From: Sva-07 sp963743825
GTDB taxonomy: Bacteria > Actinomycetota > Acidimicrobiia > Acidimicrobiales > Ilumatobacteraceae
Length of the DNA stretch: 64,000 nt
Assembly: GCA_963743825.1 (NCBI GenBank)
Contig: CAVURC010000002.1
Span: 62,001 to 126,000, forward strand
Direction: 5' to 3'
Made by a program: the position numbers and the translations under genes. This document shows, one piece after another, positions 45,049 to 54,368 of the stretch. The notes below the pieces were generated by a model, which worked only from the letters and a program-made list of their open reading frames with translations, was not told where the DNA came from and ran no database searches. The stretch's first letter is position 1. Every line of letters starts with the position of its first letter.

Positions 45049-46665
45049 GTGCTCCAGGCTCAGGCGATCTCGGTGGAAGTGGGTGGACGACTCCTCGTCG
45101 ATTCCGCCAGCTTCACCGTGATGCCTCGCGACAAGGTGGGCATCGTCGGTCGCAACGGCGCCGGCAAGACCAGCTTGTTCAAGGTGCTCGGAGGCGCGAA
45201 CGAGCCCAAGTCGGGCAGGGTCGTGCGCAAGGGTGGATTCGGCTACCTCCCCCAGGACCCGAAGATCGACTCGGCACTCGACGGCCGTTCGTGCGTCACA
45301 CATGTGCTGTCCGGCCGCGGCATCGACGACGAGATCACGCGCATCGAGAAGCTCCGCATCGCCATGGAGGAGAACCCCGACGAACGCAATGTCGGTCGCT
45401 ACTCCGAAGCCGAGGAGGCATTCCGCACCACGGGTGGGTACGCCTCCGAGAGCGAGGCGCGGGCGATGGCTGCCGGTCTCGGCATCCCCGACTCGAGGCT
45501 CGATCAGCCGATCAGCACCTTGTCGGGCGGCGAGCGACGACGCGTCGAACTCGCCCGCATCCTGTTCGCCGGTTCCGACGTGCTGTGCCTCGACGAGCCG
45601 ACCAACCACCTCGACGTCGACGCCAAGACCTGGCTGCTCGGTTTCCTGCGCCAGTACAAGGGCGCGTTGCTCGTGATCAGCCACGACCTGGAGCTGCTCG
45701 ACGAGTCGATCACCCGCGTACTGCACCTCGATCGGGCCACCGAGACCGACGTGGGCGAGATCGTCGAGTACCGCGGCACCTACAGCCAGTACCAGCGGTC
45801 GCGGGCTGACGACGAGGCGCGTCTCGCGAAGAAGGCGCTGCTGCAGGCGAAGGAGATCGACCGTCTCCAGACCGTCGTCGATCGTTTCGGGGCGAAGGCC
45901 ACGAAGGCGGCCATGGCGCACAGCGTCGAGAAGCGGATCGCCCGCCTCGAAGACCAGCGGGTGCGCGGCCCGCAATCGACCAAGACCATGACGGTGAGGT
46001 TCCCTGATCCGCCGAAGTGTGGTGAGACGGTCATCCGTGCATCCGGGCTGTGCAAGGCGTACGGCGGCCCGACGATCTTCGAGGACATCGACTTCGATCT
46101 CGGCCGCGGTGAGCGGCTGCTCGTGTTGGGGCTCAACGGTGCCGGCAAGACCAGCCTGCTGCGGATCCTTGCCGGTGAAACCGAGGCCGACCTCGGCGAC
46201 TTCCAGTTCGGCTACCACGTGCATACCGGCTACTACGCCCAGGAACACGACAACCTCCGCACGGACGAGTCGTTGCTGACCAACATCCGCGATGCGGTTC
46301 CGGAAGGCATCAACCTCGGTGAGACGCAGCTGCGCGGGTTGCTCGGCATGTTCGGGCTGTCGGGCGACAAGGTCTTCCAGGACTCGGGCACGTTGTCGGG
46401 CGGCGAGAAGACCAAGCTCGCCCTCGCCATGCTGATGGTCGGGCGCAACAACCTGCTGCTGCTCGACGAACCGACCAACAACCTCGATCCGCCATCACGC
46501 CAGGCAGTGGCCGACGCGCTCGTGGACTGGCCGGGAGCCATCATCCTCGTGAGCCACGACGAGGAATTCGTCCGCGAACTCTCACCGACCAAAGTGCTGC
46601 TGATGCCCGACGGCGACGTCGACTACTTCTCCGACGACTGGCTCGACCTCGTCACCATGAGCTGA
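45049..46665 (+). CDS. ABC-F family ATPase
   Basis: The 538-residue protein has two ABC domains and no membrane segment. Walker A motifs are 'GRNGAGKTS' and 'GLNGAGKTS', signatures 'LSGGERRRVELAR' and 'LSGGEKTKLALAM', and Walker B segments 'LCLDEPTNHLD' and 'LLLDEPTNNLD'. The linker of about 80 residues (rich in Arg, Lys and Ala) is the P-site tRNA interaction motif region. ABC-F proteins act on the ribosome in translation control or antibiotic protection. Which subgroup this is cannot be told without a tree. The start is GTG 45049. Confidence 0.9.
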   Translation: MLQAQAISVEVGGRLLVDSASFTVMPRDKVGIVGRNGAGKTSLFKVLGGANEPKSGRVVRKGGFGYLPQDPKIDSALDGRSCVTHVLSGRGIDDEITRIEKLRIAMEENPDERNVGRYSEAEEAFRTTGGYASESEARAMAAGLGIPDSRLDQPISTLSGGERRRVELARILFAGSDVLCLDEPTNHLDVDAKTWLLGFLRQYKGALLVISHDLELLDESITRVLHLDRATETDVGEIVEYRGTYSQYQRSRADDEARLAKKALLQAKEIDRLQTVVDRFGAKATKAAMAHSVEKRIARLEDQRVRGPQSTKTMTVRFPDPPKCGETVIRASGLCKAYGGPTIFEDIDFDLGRGERLLVLGLNGAGKTSLLRILAGETEADLGDFQFGYHVHTGYYAQEHDNLRTDESLLTNIRDAVPEGINLGETQLRGLLGMFGLSGDKVFQDSGTLSGGEKTKLALAMLMVGRNNLLLLDEPTNNLDPPSRQAVADALVDWPGAIILVSHDEEFVRELSPTKVLLMPDGDVDYFSDDWLDLVTMS

Positions 46666-46684
46666 TCTCGCTACCGTCGGTTCC

Positions 46685-47520
46685 GTGAGCAGCGTGAGCA
46701 CGGTGGTCGATGATCGGGGAGTTGCAACGATCACGATCGACCATCCGCCGATCAACCTGATCACGATGGAGGTGTTCTTCGAACTGGGGGCGTCGATCCA
46801 GGAACTTGCCGACGACGACTCGGTTCGCGCGGTGGTGATCCGTTCGGCGAACCCCGAGTGGTTCCTCGCCCACTTCGATGTCGAGGCGATCCAGCAGTTC
46901 CCGCGCGTCCAGCCGATCCCGTCCGAGATCGGCCCGTACGACCAGATGTGCGAGACCCTGCGGACGATGCCGAAGCCGACCATCGCCGTGATCGGGGGAC
47001 GGGTCGGCGGTGGCGGCAGCGAGCTGGCGCTCGGGTGCGACATGCGATTCGCGACGCCCGATGCGATCTTCAGCCAACCCGAGGTCGCCCTCGGGATCCT
47101 TCCGGGCGCGGGCGGCACGGTGCGACTGCCACGTCTCATCGGCCGGAGCCGGGCGCTCGAAGTCGTCCTCGGCTGTGACGACATCGATGCGGCAACGGCC
47201 GAGCGTTGGGGTTGGGTCAACCGGGTACTGCCTGCCGACGAGATCGACGCGTTCGTCGACCGGCTCGCCGGGCGGATCGCGGGGTTCGTGCCGCACGCCG
47301 TGGCCGCTGCGAAGGCGAGTGTCGTGCGAGCGGAGCTCGGCGTGGAGACGGACCTGCTCGCCGAGACGGTTGCGTTCAACGCGACGCTGGCCGACGACGA
47401 GACGCATGTGCGGATGCAGCGATTCCTCGACCTCGGCGGCCAGACGCCCGACGGTGAGCGTCGCCTCGGCGAGTTGGCCGGCGAGCTCGGCACGCGACGG
47501 ACGGCGCGACGACGATCAGC
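46685..47520 (+). CDS. Enoyl-CoA hydratase/isomerase family protein, missing its stop
   Basis: The product shows the crotonase fold: 'VATITIDHPPINLITMEVF', 'KPTIAVIGGRVGGGGSELALGCDMRFAT' (oxyanion region, quoted in part: GGRVGGGGSELAL) and 'FSQPEVALGILPGAGGTVRLPRLIG'. It would hydrate or isomerise acyl-CoA esters. Homology ends near 47510, but the frame stays open to 48238, across the convergent acyl-CoA synthetase. A stop in another frame (47521-47523) lies where the gene should end, so a late frameshift probably removed the real stop. The end given is therefore an estimate. Confidence 0.8.
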
Positions 47521-49127
47521 TGATGCCGAGGGCGTCGCCGGCGTCGGTCCGCAGGCGCTTGTAGTCGACCTTGCCGTTGGCGGCACGGCCGATGGAGTCG
47601 ACGACGACGATGTGTTTGGGTGCCTTGTACGCAGCGAGGTGCTGCTTGACGTGAGCGATCAGGGCATCGGCATCGATGGTGGCCCCGGGCTTCGGCTCGA
47701 CCACGCCGGTGACGACCTCACCGAATCGCTCGTCGGCGAGGCCGACGGCGACCGCGTCGAACACGTCCGGATACGTCTTCATCGCCTCCTCGACCTCTTC
47801 GGGGAAGATCTTCTCGCCGCCCGAGTTGATGCACACCGACCCGCGCCCGAGCAGCGTGATCTTGCCGTCGGCGTCGATCGTCGCGAAGTCACCCGGGCAC
47901 GAATAGCGCTGGCCGTCGATCTCGAGGAAGGTGCGCGCCGACTTCTCGGGGTCCTTGTAGTAGCCGATCGGCTGGCGTCCGCCGACCGCGAGCCGACCGA
48001 TCTCGCCACTCCCCGGCTGGAGTGGACGGTTCAGATCGTCGATCACGATCGTCTCGGGGCTCAGCTCGAACTTCGCCGTCTCGGCGGGGGCGCCGGCCGC
48101 CGAGACCGACGACCCCATCCCCAGGGCCTCGGACGAGGAGAACGCGTCCATCAGCACCATGCCGGGGTGATGATCGAGGAGGCCCTGCTTGGACTCCTTC
48201 GACCACATCACGCCGGACGACACGATGCCGACCAGTGACGTCAGGTCCCAACGCCCCTGGTTCGCGTCGAGTGTGCGCAGGATCGGCTTGGCGAACGCGT
48301 CGCCGACGATCGAAATCGAGTTGACGCCCTCGCGTTCGATCGTGTCGAGCAGTTCGACCGGATCGAACGTCCGGTTCGTGAGCGTGACCACGCTGCCGCC
48401 GCCGGTGAGCGTGCTGAGGCACGGGAAATTGCCCGTGCCGTGCATCTGCGGGCATGCCGGCAGGAAGCGGCTCCCGGGAGCCGTGAAGGTGCCCCGGAGA
48501 TCGTCGATCGTGCCGTTCTCGTCGATCGGCCGCCCGAGCGATGCGGTGAGCTTCACGACGAGATCGTCCTGACGCCACATGACCCCTTTGGGCATGCCGG
48601 TGGTGCCGCCGGTGTAGAGGAAGTTCAGGTCGTCGCCGCTGCGGCCCCATGCGGGGACGACACGGTCGGCCCCGCTCGTCGCCGCCGTCTCGTACGGTGT
48701 GGCCCACTCGGGGCACACACCCTCGCCGTCATCGACCCAGAGCCACGACCTCACCTTCGGGAGGCGGTCGATGATCGCTTCGATCGTCGGCGCGAACGTG
48801 CCGTGGAACACGACGGCGCCGGCGTCGGCGTTGTCCCACAGGTAGAGCAGCTCGTCGGCGGTGTACCGGTAGTTGGTGTTGACCGGAGCGAAGGCCCCCT
48901 TGAATGCGCCGTACATCGACTCGATGTACTCCGGGCCGTTGTACAGGTATTGAGCGACGGCCTGCTGACGTTCGAGCCCGGCGTCGAGCAGGTGCTGCGC
49001 CACGCCATCAGCTCGTCGGTCGACTTCGGCCCACGTACGGCGGTCGTCGCCATGGATCAGGCAGAGGGCGTCGGGCAGTTCGTCGGCCGACGACTTCCCA
49101 GATGTCGGCAAAGTTCCAGTTCCCCAT
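47516..49127 (-). CDS. AMP-forming acyl-CoA synthetase, one frameshift
   Basis: The product is an ANL-superfamily adenylating enzyme that activates a carboxylic acid to its CoA thioester. It has the P-loop-like 'LYTGGTTGMPKGVMW', the 'GRGSVCINSGGEKIFPEEVE' hinge region (quoted in part: GGEKIFPEEVE) and the catalytic Lys in 'IGRAANGKVDYKRL'. The N-terminus 'MGNWNFADIWEVV' lies in a different frame from the rest, with a gain of one base near 49090 (GTC-GG-CCGAC). The neighbouring enoyl-CoA hydratase suggests fatty acid or sterol side-chain degradation. The joined length is about 537 residues. Confidence 0.87.
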
Positions 49128-49239
49128 CCCGCCGTTCGTACCACCCCGCACGCGATCCCGGCGAGCCAGGCACCCCACGACCGATGAGCGAGACCCCGGC
49201 ATCCGGGGCGATCGCTCATCGCGCCGGCAGGAATGGTCG

Positions 49240-50352
49240 CTAGGAGATGGTGGCGAGGCTGCGGAAGCGGCCCGTGAATGCTGCAGTGCCAACGGCGAGG
49301 ACCGAGGCGGCCAGCACGACGATGCCGGCCGATCGTGCCGTGGCCGACAGCGTGTCGTCGACGAGGACGAAGACCATTGCGATCGCTGCGGCCAGCCACC
49401 CGACTGCCGCGATCCGCAGCGAGACGCGCTCGACGAACGTCAGCTCGGGATCGTCGGCCACTGCCGTCGACGGCGCACCTTCGTCACGCATCGCTCGTTC
49501 GATCCACCGCACCGGCGAGGTCACGGCCAGTACCACCAGCGGCGCCCACAGCAGCACCACCGCAGCGAGCCACGCACGGTCGGACATGGTCAACCCGTCG
49601 GCGGGATCGACCCCGGCGACGACAGCATCTCCGGCGTACACGGCAATGGCGGTCGTGAGGAGCGCCAACAGTGCCTTGACGTAGCGCAACACGAGGCCTC
49701 GCAGCCGCAGCGCGTGCCGGGCCATGCCATGTTCGATCTTCGCGACTTCGTCGAGGAGCGGACGACTTCGTGACGCTGCCAGCTCGAACAGACCGGCGGC
49801 CCGTGAGACGTCGTCCCCGTGCGATCCGAGACCGCCGTACACGTCGAGCTGACGGTCCACCCGGCGTCGGGATTCATCGTTCGTCGGCACCAACAGCTCC
49901 ACGATCGACGGGTCGGTCCGGATCCGCTGCATCTCCCGGCTCGCGGCAGGTCCGAGTTCGTCGGATGGCAGTTGCAGCGACGTCATCGTGAAGCGCGGGG
50001 TGAAGATGGAACTGCCCTGGTTGTCGATGTGGTTGGCGTGGAAGTAGAAGCGGGTCAGGTCGGCGAACAGCAGCCACAACGCTGCGGCCGGTACGGCGAG
50101 CATGGCGAGAACCGCCGCGATCAATGCGACGTCTGCGGCGTCGAAGCCTTCGTCGACGAGCGAGCCCAGGATGCCCGTGATCGAGTCGCGGGCGACCACG
50201 GGCAACACGACCAGCAGACCGGCGCCGGACAGCATCCCGACGGCGATGCGGTGGAACGTCGAGAGCCGCACCTCGCAGCGCGCCACGAAGGCCCGTGCGG
50301 CTGCACGCTCGTCGTCGGTCAGTGCCGGAACATCAGTCGAGCCGGCGTCCAT
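49240..50352 (-). CDS. Membrane protein of unknown function
   Basis: The 370-residue product has an N-terminal pair of hydrophobic helices ('AVGMLSGAGLLVVLPVV' and 'VALIAAVLAMLAVPAAALWLLF'), a soluble middle with charged helices (about 110-215), and four further hydrophobic segments toward the C-terminus. I recognise no family. ATG 50352 is chosen because the upstream extension is Arg/Ser-rich and non-coding in character. It lies between the acyl-CoA synthetase and fumarase genes on the same strand. Confidence 0.65.
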   Translation of the reverse strand: MDAGSTDVPALTDDERAAARAFVARCEVRLSTFHRIAVGMLSGAGLLVVLPVVARDSITGILGSLVDEGFDAADVALIAAVLAMLAVPAAALWLLFADLTRFYFHANHIDNQGSSIFTPRFTMTSLQLPSDELGPAASREMQRIRTDPSIVELLVPTNDESRRRVDRQLDVYGGLGSHGDDVSRAAGLFELAASRSRPLLDEVAKIEHGMARHALRLRGLVLRYVKALLALLTTAIAVYAGDAVVAGVDPADGLTMSDRAWLAAVVLLWAPLVVLAVTSPVRWIERAMRDEGAPSTAVADDPELTFVERVSLRIAAVGWLAAAIAMVFVLVDDTLSATARSAGIVVLAASVLAVGTAAFTGRFRSLATIS

Positions 50353-50422
50353 CTCCCGAGTATCGCCGCGCTCACCCCGCTCATGGGTGGACCCTCCACC
50401 TGACCCGCCACCAGGGCGCCGG

Positions 50423-52078
50423 TCAGCGGATGGTGACGGGCATCGAGTGTTCGGCTCGAACGTCGGCGTAGAAATCGTTGCCCTTGTCGTCGACGACGAT
50501 GAACGCCGGGAAGTTCTCGACTTCGATCTTCCACACGGCTTCCATCCCGAACTCGGGGTATTCGAGCACGTCGACCTTGCGGATGTTGTCGAGCGCGAGC
50601 CTCGCCGCCGGGCCACCGATCGAGCCGAGATAGAACCCGCCGTGAGCGGCGCACGAATCGGTGACCTGCCTCGACCGATTGCCCTTCGCCAACATGATCA
50701 TCGAGCCGCCGGCGGCCTGGAACTGCTCGACGTAGCTGTCCATCCGGCCCGCGGTGGTCGGTCCGAACGAACCTGATGCGTAGCCCTCGGGTGTCTTGGC
50801 CGGCCCCGCGTAGTACACGGCGTGGTCGCGGAGGTACTGGGGCATCGGCTCGCCCGCGTCGAGGAGCTCCTTGATCTTCGCGTGGGCGATGTCGCGGGCG
50901 ACGACCATCGGGCCGGTCAGCATCACCCGGGTGGTGACGGGGTACTGCGACAGCTCGGCGAGAATGTCGACCATCGGTCGGTTGAGATCGATGTGCACGG
51001 TCTCGGCGTCGCCGAGGTGTTCGTCGCCGATCTCGGGCAGGAACCGAGCGGGATCCTGTTCGAGCTGTTCGAGGAACACACCGTCCTTGGTGATCTTGCC
51101 GAGTGCCTGGCGGTCGGCCGAGCACGACACCGCGATGGCGACCGGGCACGATGCTCCGTGGCGCGGGAGCCGGATGATGCGCACGTCGTGGCAGAAGTAC
51201 TTGCCCCCGAACTGGGCGCCGATGCCGGTGCTCTGCGACAGCTTCAACACCTGCTGTTCGAGGTCGAGGTCGCGGAAGGCATGCCCCTGCGGTGAGCCGG
51301 TGGTGGGCAGCGAGTCGAGGTAGCGCGTCGACGCGAGCTTGGCGGTCTCGACCGCGAACTCCGCCGACGTGCCGCCGATCACGATGGCGAGGTGGTACGG
51401 CGGACATGCCGACGTGCCGAGCGACTGCATCTTGTCGAAGATCCAGGGGAGCAGCGTGGCCTCGTTGAGCAGCGCCTTGGTCTCCTGGTAGAGGTAGCTC
51501 TTGTTCGCCGAGCCACCGCCCTTGGCCATGAACAGGAACTTGTAGGCGTCGCCGTCGATCGCCGAGATCTTGATCTCCGCCGGCAGGTTCGTGCCGGTGT
51601 TCTTCTCGGTGTACATGTCGAGCGGCGCCATCTGGCTGTAGCGCAGGTTCGATGTCTGGTACGTGTCGTAGATGCCGTGGGCGATGGCTGCCTCGTCGCC
51701 GCCGCCGGTGAACACGAATTGGCCCTTCTTGCCCTTCACGATCGCCGTGCCGGTGTCCTGGCACATCGGCAGGACGCCACCGGCCGCGACCGCTGCGTTC
51801 TTGAGCAGATCGAGCGCGACGAAGCGGTCGTTGTCGGAGGCCTCGGCGTCGTCGAGGATGTTGCGCAGCTGCTGGAGGTGCCCGGAGCGCAGGAAGTGGG
51901 CGATGTCGTGCATCGCCTCGGCCGTGAGGCGGCGGATCGCCTCGGGCTCGACCTTCAAGAAGGTGCCAACGGGAGTGTCGAACGTCGACACGCCGTCGGT
52001 GGTGACGAGGCGATACTCGGTGTCGTCGGCCCCCAACGGGAGCAGTTCGGTGTACGTGAACGGGGGAACCTCAGCCAT
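50423..52078 (-). CDS. fumA: Class I fumarate hydratase (Fe-S)
   Basis: The 551-residue enzyme is the iron-sulfur class of fumarase, converting fumarate to malate in the TCA cycle. Cluster-binding cysteines are candidates in 'GVLPMCQDTGTAIV', 'FCHDVRIIRLPRHGASCPVA' and 'AVSCSADRQ'. The C-terminal domain has 'VMLTGPMVVARDIAHAKI' and 'GSFGPTTAGRMDSYVEQF'. The length is normal for the one-chain form. It stands as a single gene with the large palindrome 52121-52169 upstream. Confidence 0.93.
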   Translation of the reverse strand: MAEVPPFTYTELLPLGADDTEYRLVTTDGVSTFDTPVGTFLKVEPEAIRRLTAEAMHDIAHFLRSGHLQQLRNILDDAEASDNDRFVALDLLKNAAVAAGGVLPMCQDTGTAIVKGKKGQFVFTGGGDEAAIAHGIYDTYQTSNLRYSQMAPLDMYTEKNTGTNLPAEIKISAIDGDAYKFLFMAKGGGSANKSYLYQETKALLNEATLLPWIFDKMQSLGTSACPPYHLAIVIGGTSAEFAVETAKLASTRYLDSLPTTGSPQGHAFRDLDLEQQVLKLSQSTGIGAQFGGKYFCHDVRIIRLPRHGASCPVAIAVSCSADRQALGKITKDGVFLEQLEQDPARFLPEIGDEHLGDAETVHIDLNRPMVDILAELSQYPVTTRVMLTGPMVVARDIAHAKIKELLDAGEPMPQYLRDHAVYYAGPAKTPEGYASGSFGPTTAGRMDSYVEQFQAAGGSMIMLAKGNRSRQVTDSCAAHGGFYLGSIGGPAARLALDNIRKVDVLEYPEFGMEAVWKIEVENFPAFIVVDDKGNDFYADVRAEHSMPVTIR

Positions 52079-52120
52079 GCAACGAGCCTACGACCGCGCA
52101 CCGAACCCGAGGAATCCAGC

Positions 52121-52169
52121 GTTCTCGTGAACTCGTGCGCGAATAGTTCGCGCACGAGTTCACGAGAAC
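52121..52169. repeat. Long perfect palindrome, family C copy 1
   Basis: A 23-bp perfect stem (52121-52143 with 52147-52169) closes over the loop TAG. It lies 10 bases downstream of the lipase stop (minus strand) and upstream of fumA. Its copy at 53581-53631 shares all of the inner 22 bp of each arm. There is no T-run. Confidence 0.9.
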
Positions 52170-52178
52170 GGCCGGGAC

Positions 52179-53535
52179 CTACTTCGACATGAAGATGACG
52201 TCGTCGGGGATCTCGGTCGTGGCCGGGTCGATCATCTCGCCGCCGCGGAAGATCGAGTCGAGGAACGTGATCGCGAAGGTGTTGGTCAGGTCCTGGGCGC
52301 GCTGGATGTCCATGATGCCGTCGCCGCATCCCTGCGCAGCCTGCGACTCGAGGAGCGGACGAGTCAGGGCCTGGAGGTCCTCGGGCCACGTGGGGAGCAG
52401 CTCGAGGTACCGGCACGCATTCGTGAAGCTCTGATGCTGGCCGGCGACGAGTTCGACCCGGTAGAGCGGATCGCTGCTGGCGAACTCCCACGCCCGCGTG
52501 ACGTTCGGCTCGACCGGCGTCGACACATCGTCGGTCCCGACGATGATCATCTGCGGCACGGTGATCGAGGCCAGCTGTTCATCGGTGATCGACTTGCGGT
52601 TGCGGGCGGCCTCGATCTCCTCGGGCGTCAGCTCGGGAGCGGCCGGATCGTCTGCGTTCGCGCACCGGTCGACACGATCGGGATTCGTCGTCGTGGTGGT
52701 GCTCTCATCGATCGGAGGTCGGTCGCCGCCGATCGCCGGTGCGAGCGGAATGATCGCATCGACGCGACCATCTGCGGCCACGGCACCCAGTTCGTTCTCG
52801 TAGCCCGTGACCGCGGCGAAGGTCGTGAAGCCGCCCACCGAGTGGCCGGTCACGGCGATGCTCTCCGGGTCGACGTTGGCGACGAATCCGACGGTTTCGG
52901 TGCTCGTCGGGTCGAGCATCCCGTTGATCATCGCCTGGATGTCGTTCACGCGATTCAGCGCGGTGACCGGACCGGTGGTGCGGGTGCAGAGCAGGTCGTC
53001 GAGCGCGGTGTTGCCGGTGTGATCGGCGGAGGCGACGATGTAGCCGTAGCTGGCGATCGCCTCGGTGTAGTCGGAGGCGATGTAGCGCAGACCGCCGCTG
53101 CCATGGGAGTAGATCACCAGCGGGAACGGGCCGTCGGCCGACATGGACGTCGGTTCGGCGTCGACGGCGTTGTCGGAGATGTCGGACAGACCTGGGATCA
53201 AGGTGTACTCGTGCGCCGGGGCACCCGCTGCGTCGTCGAGTGGGAACCACACGTCGACCGTCAGCGGCCGTTCACTGGTCGGCGTTGATCGTGATCGTCT
53301 TGACCCCCACGTCGTAGGGGCCGGGCGGGAGTACCTCGAACGGCTCCAGCGGGGCCTCGGTGTCGACGGGAGCGTCCGTGGTCGGAGTCGTGTCCGGTGT
53401 CGTCGACTCGACCACCTGCTCGGTCGTCGCTGTCGGCTCCACTGCGTCGGTCGAGGTGCTCGTGTCGTCATCGCTGGAGCAGGCGGCGAAGACGAGGGCG
53501 GAGGCGATGGTCAGGGCGATGAGGGGAGAGCGCAC
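52179..53535 (-). CDS. Alpha/beta-hydrolase lipoprotein, one frameshift
   Basis: The product starts with a lipoprotein signal ('ASALVFAACSSDDD') and a Thr-rich acidic linker, then a hydrolase domain of the platelet-activating-factor acetylhydrolase or dienelactone type. The nucleophile elbow is GHSVGG, preceded by 'PLVIYSHGSGGLRY' and 'ASADHTGNT'. A late 'IVGTDDVSTPVEPN' could carry the acid and 'VAGQHQSFTN' the His. The frame breaks near 53280 by a gain of one base. The joined length is about 452 residues. Family C palindromes bound the gene on both sides. Confidence 0.82.
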
Positions 53536-53580
53536 GTCGGCAAGCTAGTGAGCCGGGTGATCCACCGCCCAGTTGGTCCA

Positions 53581-53631
53581 GCTTCTCGTGAACTCGTGCG
53601 CGAATAGTTCGCGCACGAGTTCACGAGAAGC
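53581..53631. repeat. Long perfect palindrome, family C copy 2
   Basis: A 24-bp perfect stem (53581-53604 with 53608-53631) closes over the loop TAG. Apart from the outermost bases it equals the copy at 52121-52169. It lies 14 bases downstream of the TauE-family gene stop (minus strand) and 45 bases upstream of the lipase start. Confidence 0.9.
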
Positions 53632-53645
53632 GCCGGCCGGGGCGG

Positions 53646-54368
53646 TCAGAACGTTTCGATGAGGAGGGCGGTCGCGGCGACCGTGCAGATCACGAGGACC
53701 GCCGGGCGGATCACCGTTGGATCCAGGTGGTCCTTGATCAGCCTGGCGGTGACCACCCCGAGGGCGATGCCGGGCAGCAGCAGCGCGGTGAGCTGCCACT
53801 GGCGAACCCCGATCTCGCCGGCAAGGGCCAGCGCGCTGACCGAGAGGATTGCTCCGATGGAGAAGAACGCCGAGATCGTCGAGCGCATCGTCGCCGGATC
53901 ACTGTTCTGGTAGGTGAGGGCCATCGGAGGCCCACCGACGCCGGTCGTCGTCCCGGCGAATCCCGATGCCAGGCCGGCGACCATGAGCGAACGATCGGTC
54001 GGGCGGAACCGGATACTCGTCATCGACGCGGCAACGGCGAACAACACCGAACCGGCGACCATGATCGCCAGCACCTGGTCGGACAGTGCAGCCACCACCA
54101 GCGCACCGAGGATCACTCCGGGGACACGACCCAGCAGGGCGAATCCGACCTGTCGGTGTTCGATGTGGGTGCGGTCGATCCACGCCACCGTGAACGTGAG
54201 CGGCAGGACGCACAGCACGATCGCCACCGGAATGAAGTCGGGGTCGGCGAAGGCCAGGACCGGGGACGCGATCATCCCGACACCGATGCCGATCGACGCC
54301 TGCACCGTCGCTCCGACGTACACGGCGAACACGCACGCCAAGGCCATACCGATCGAGAGGCCGAACAT
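53646..54368 (-). CDS. TauE/SafE-family permease
   Basis: The 240-residue membrane protein has about eight hydrophobic helices. The duplicated TauE/SafE motifs are 'GATVQASIGIGVGMIASPVL' and 'GLASGFAGTTTGVGGPPMAL'. Such permeases export sulfite or organosulfur anions, and the substrate is unknown here. Its ATG overlaps the hrpB stop by one base (TGATG), so translation is coupled. A family C palindrome follows its stop. Confidence 0.87.
   Translation of the reverse strand: MFGLSIGMALACVFAVYVGATVQASIGIGVGMIASPVLAFADPDFIPVAIVLCVLPLTFTVAWIDRTHIEHRQVGFALLGRVPGVILGALVVAALSDQVLAIMVAGSVLFAVAASMTSIRFRPTDRSLMVAGLASGFAGTTTGVGGPPMALTYQNSDPATMRSTISAFFSIGAILSVSALALAGEIGVRQWQLTALLLPGIALGVVTARLIKDHLDPTVIRPAVLVICTVAATALLIETF

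Noticed and set aside
52121..53631. Insertion sequence bounded by the family C palindromes
   Set aside because: The enclosed gene is a lipase-like lipoprotein, with no transposase and no target-site duplication. Each copy is itself a complete palindrome rather than one terminal repeat.
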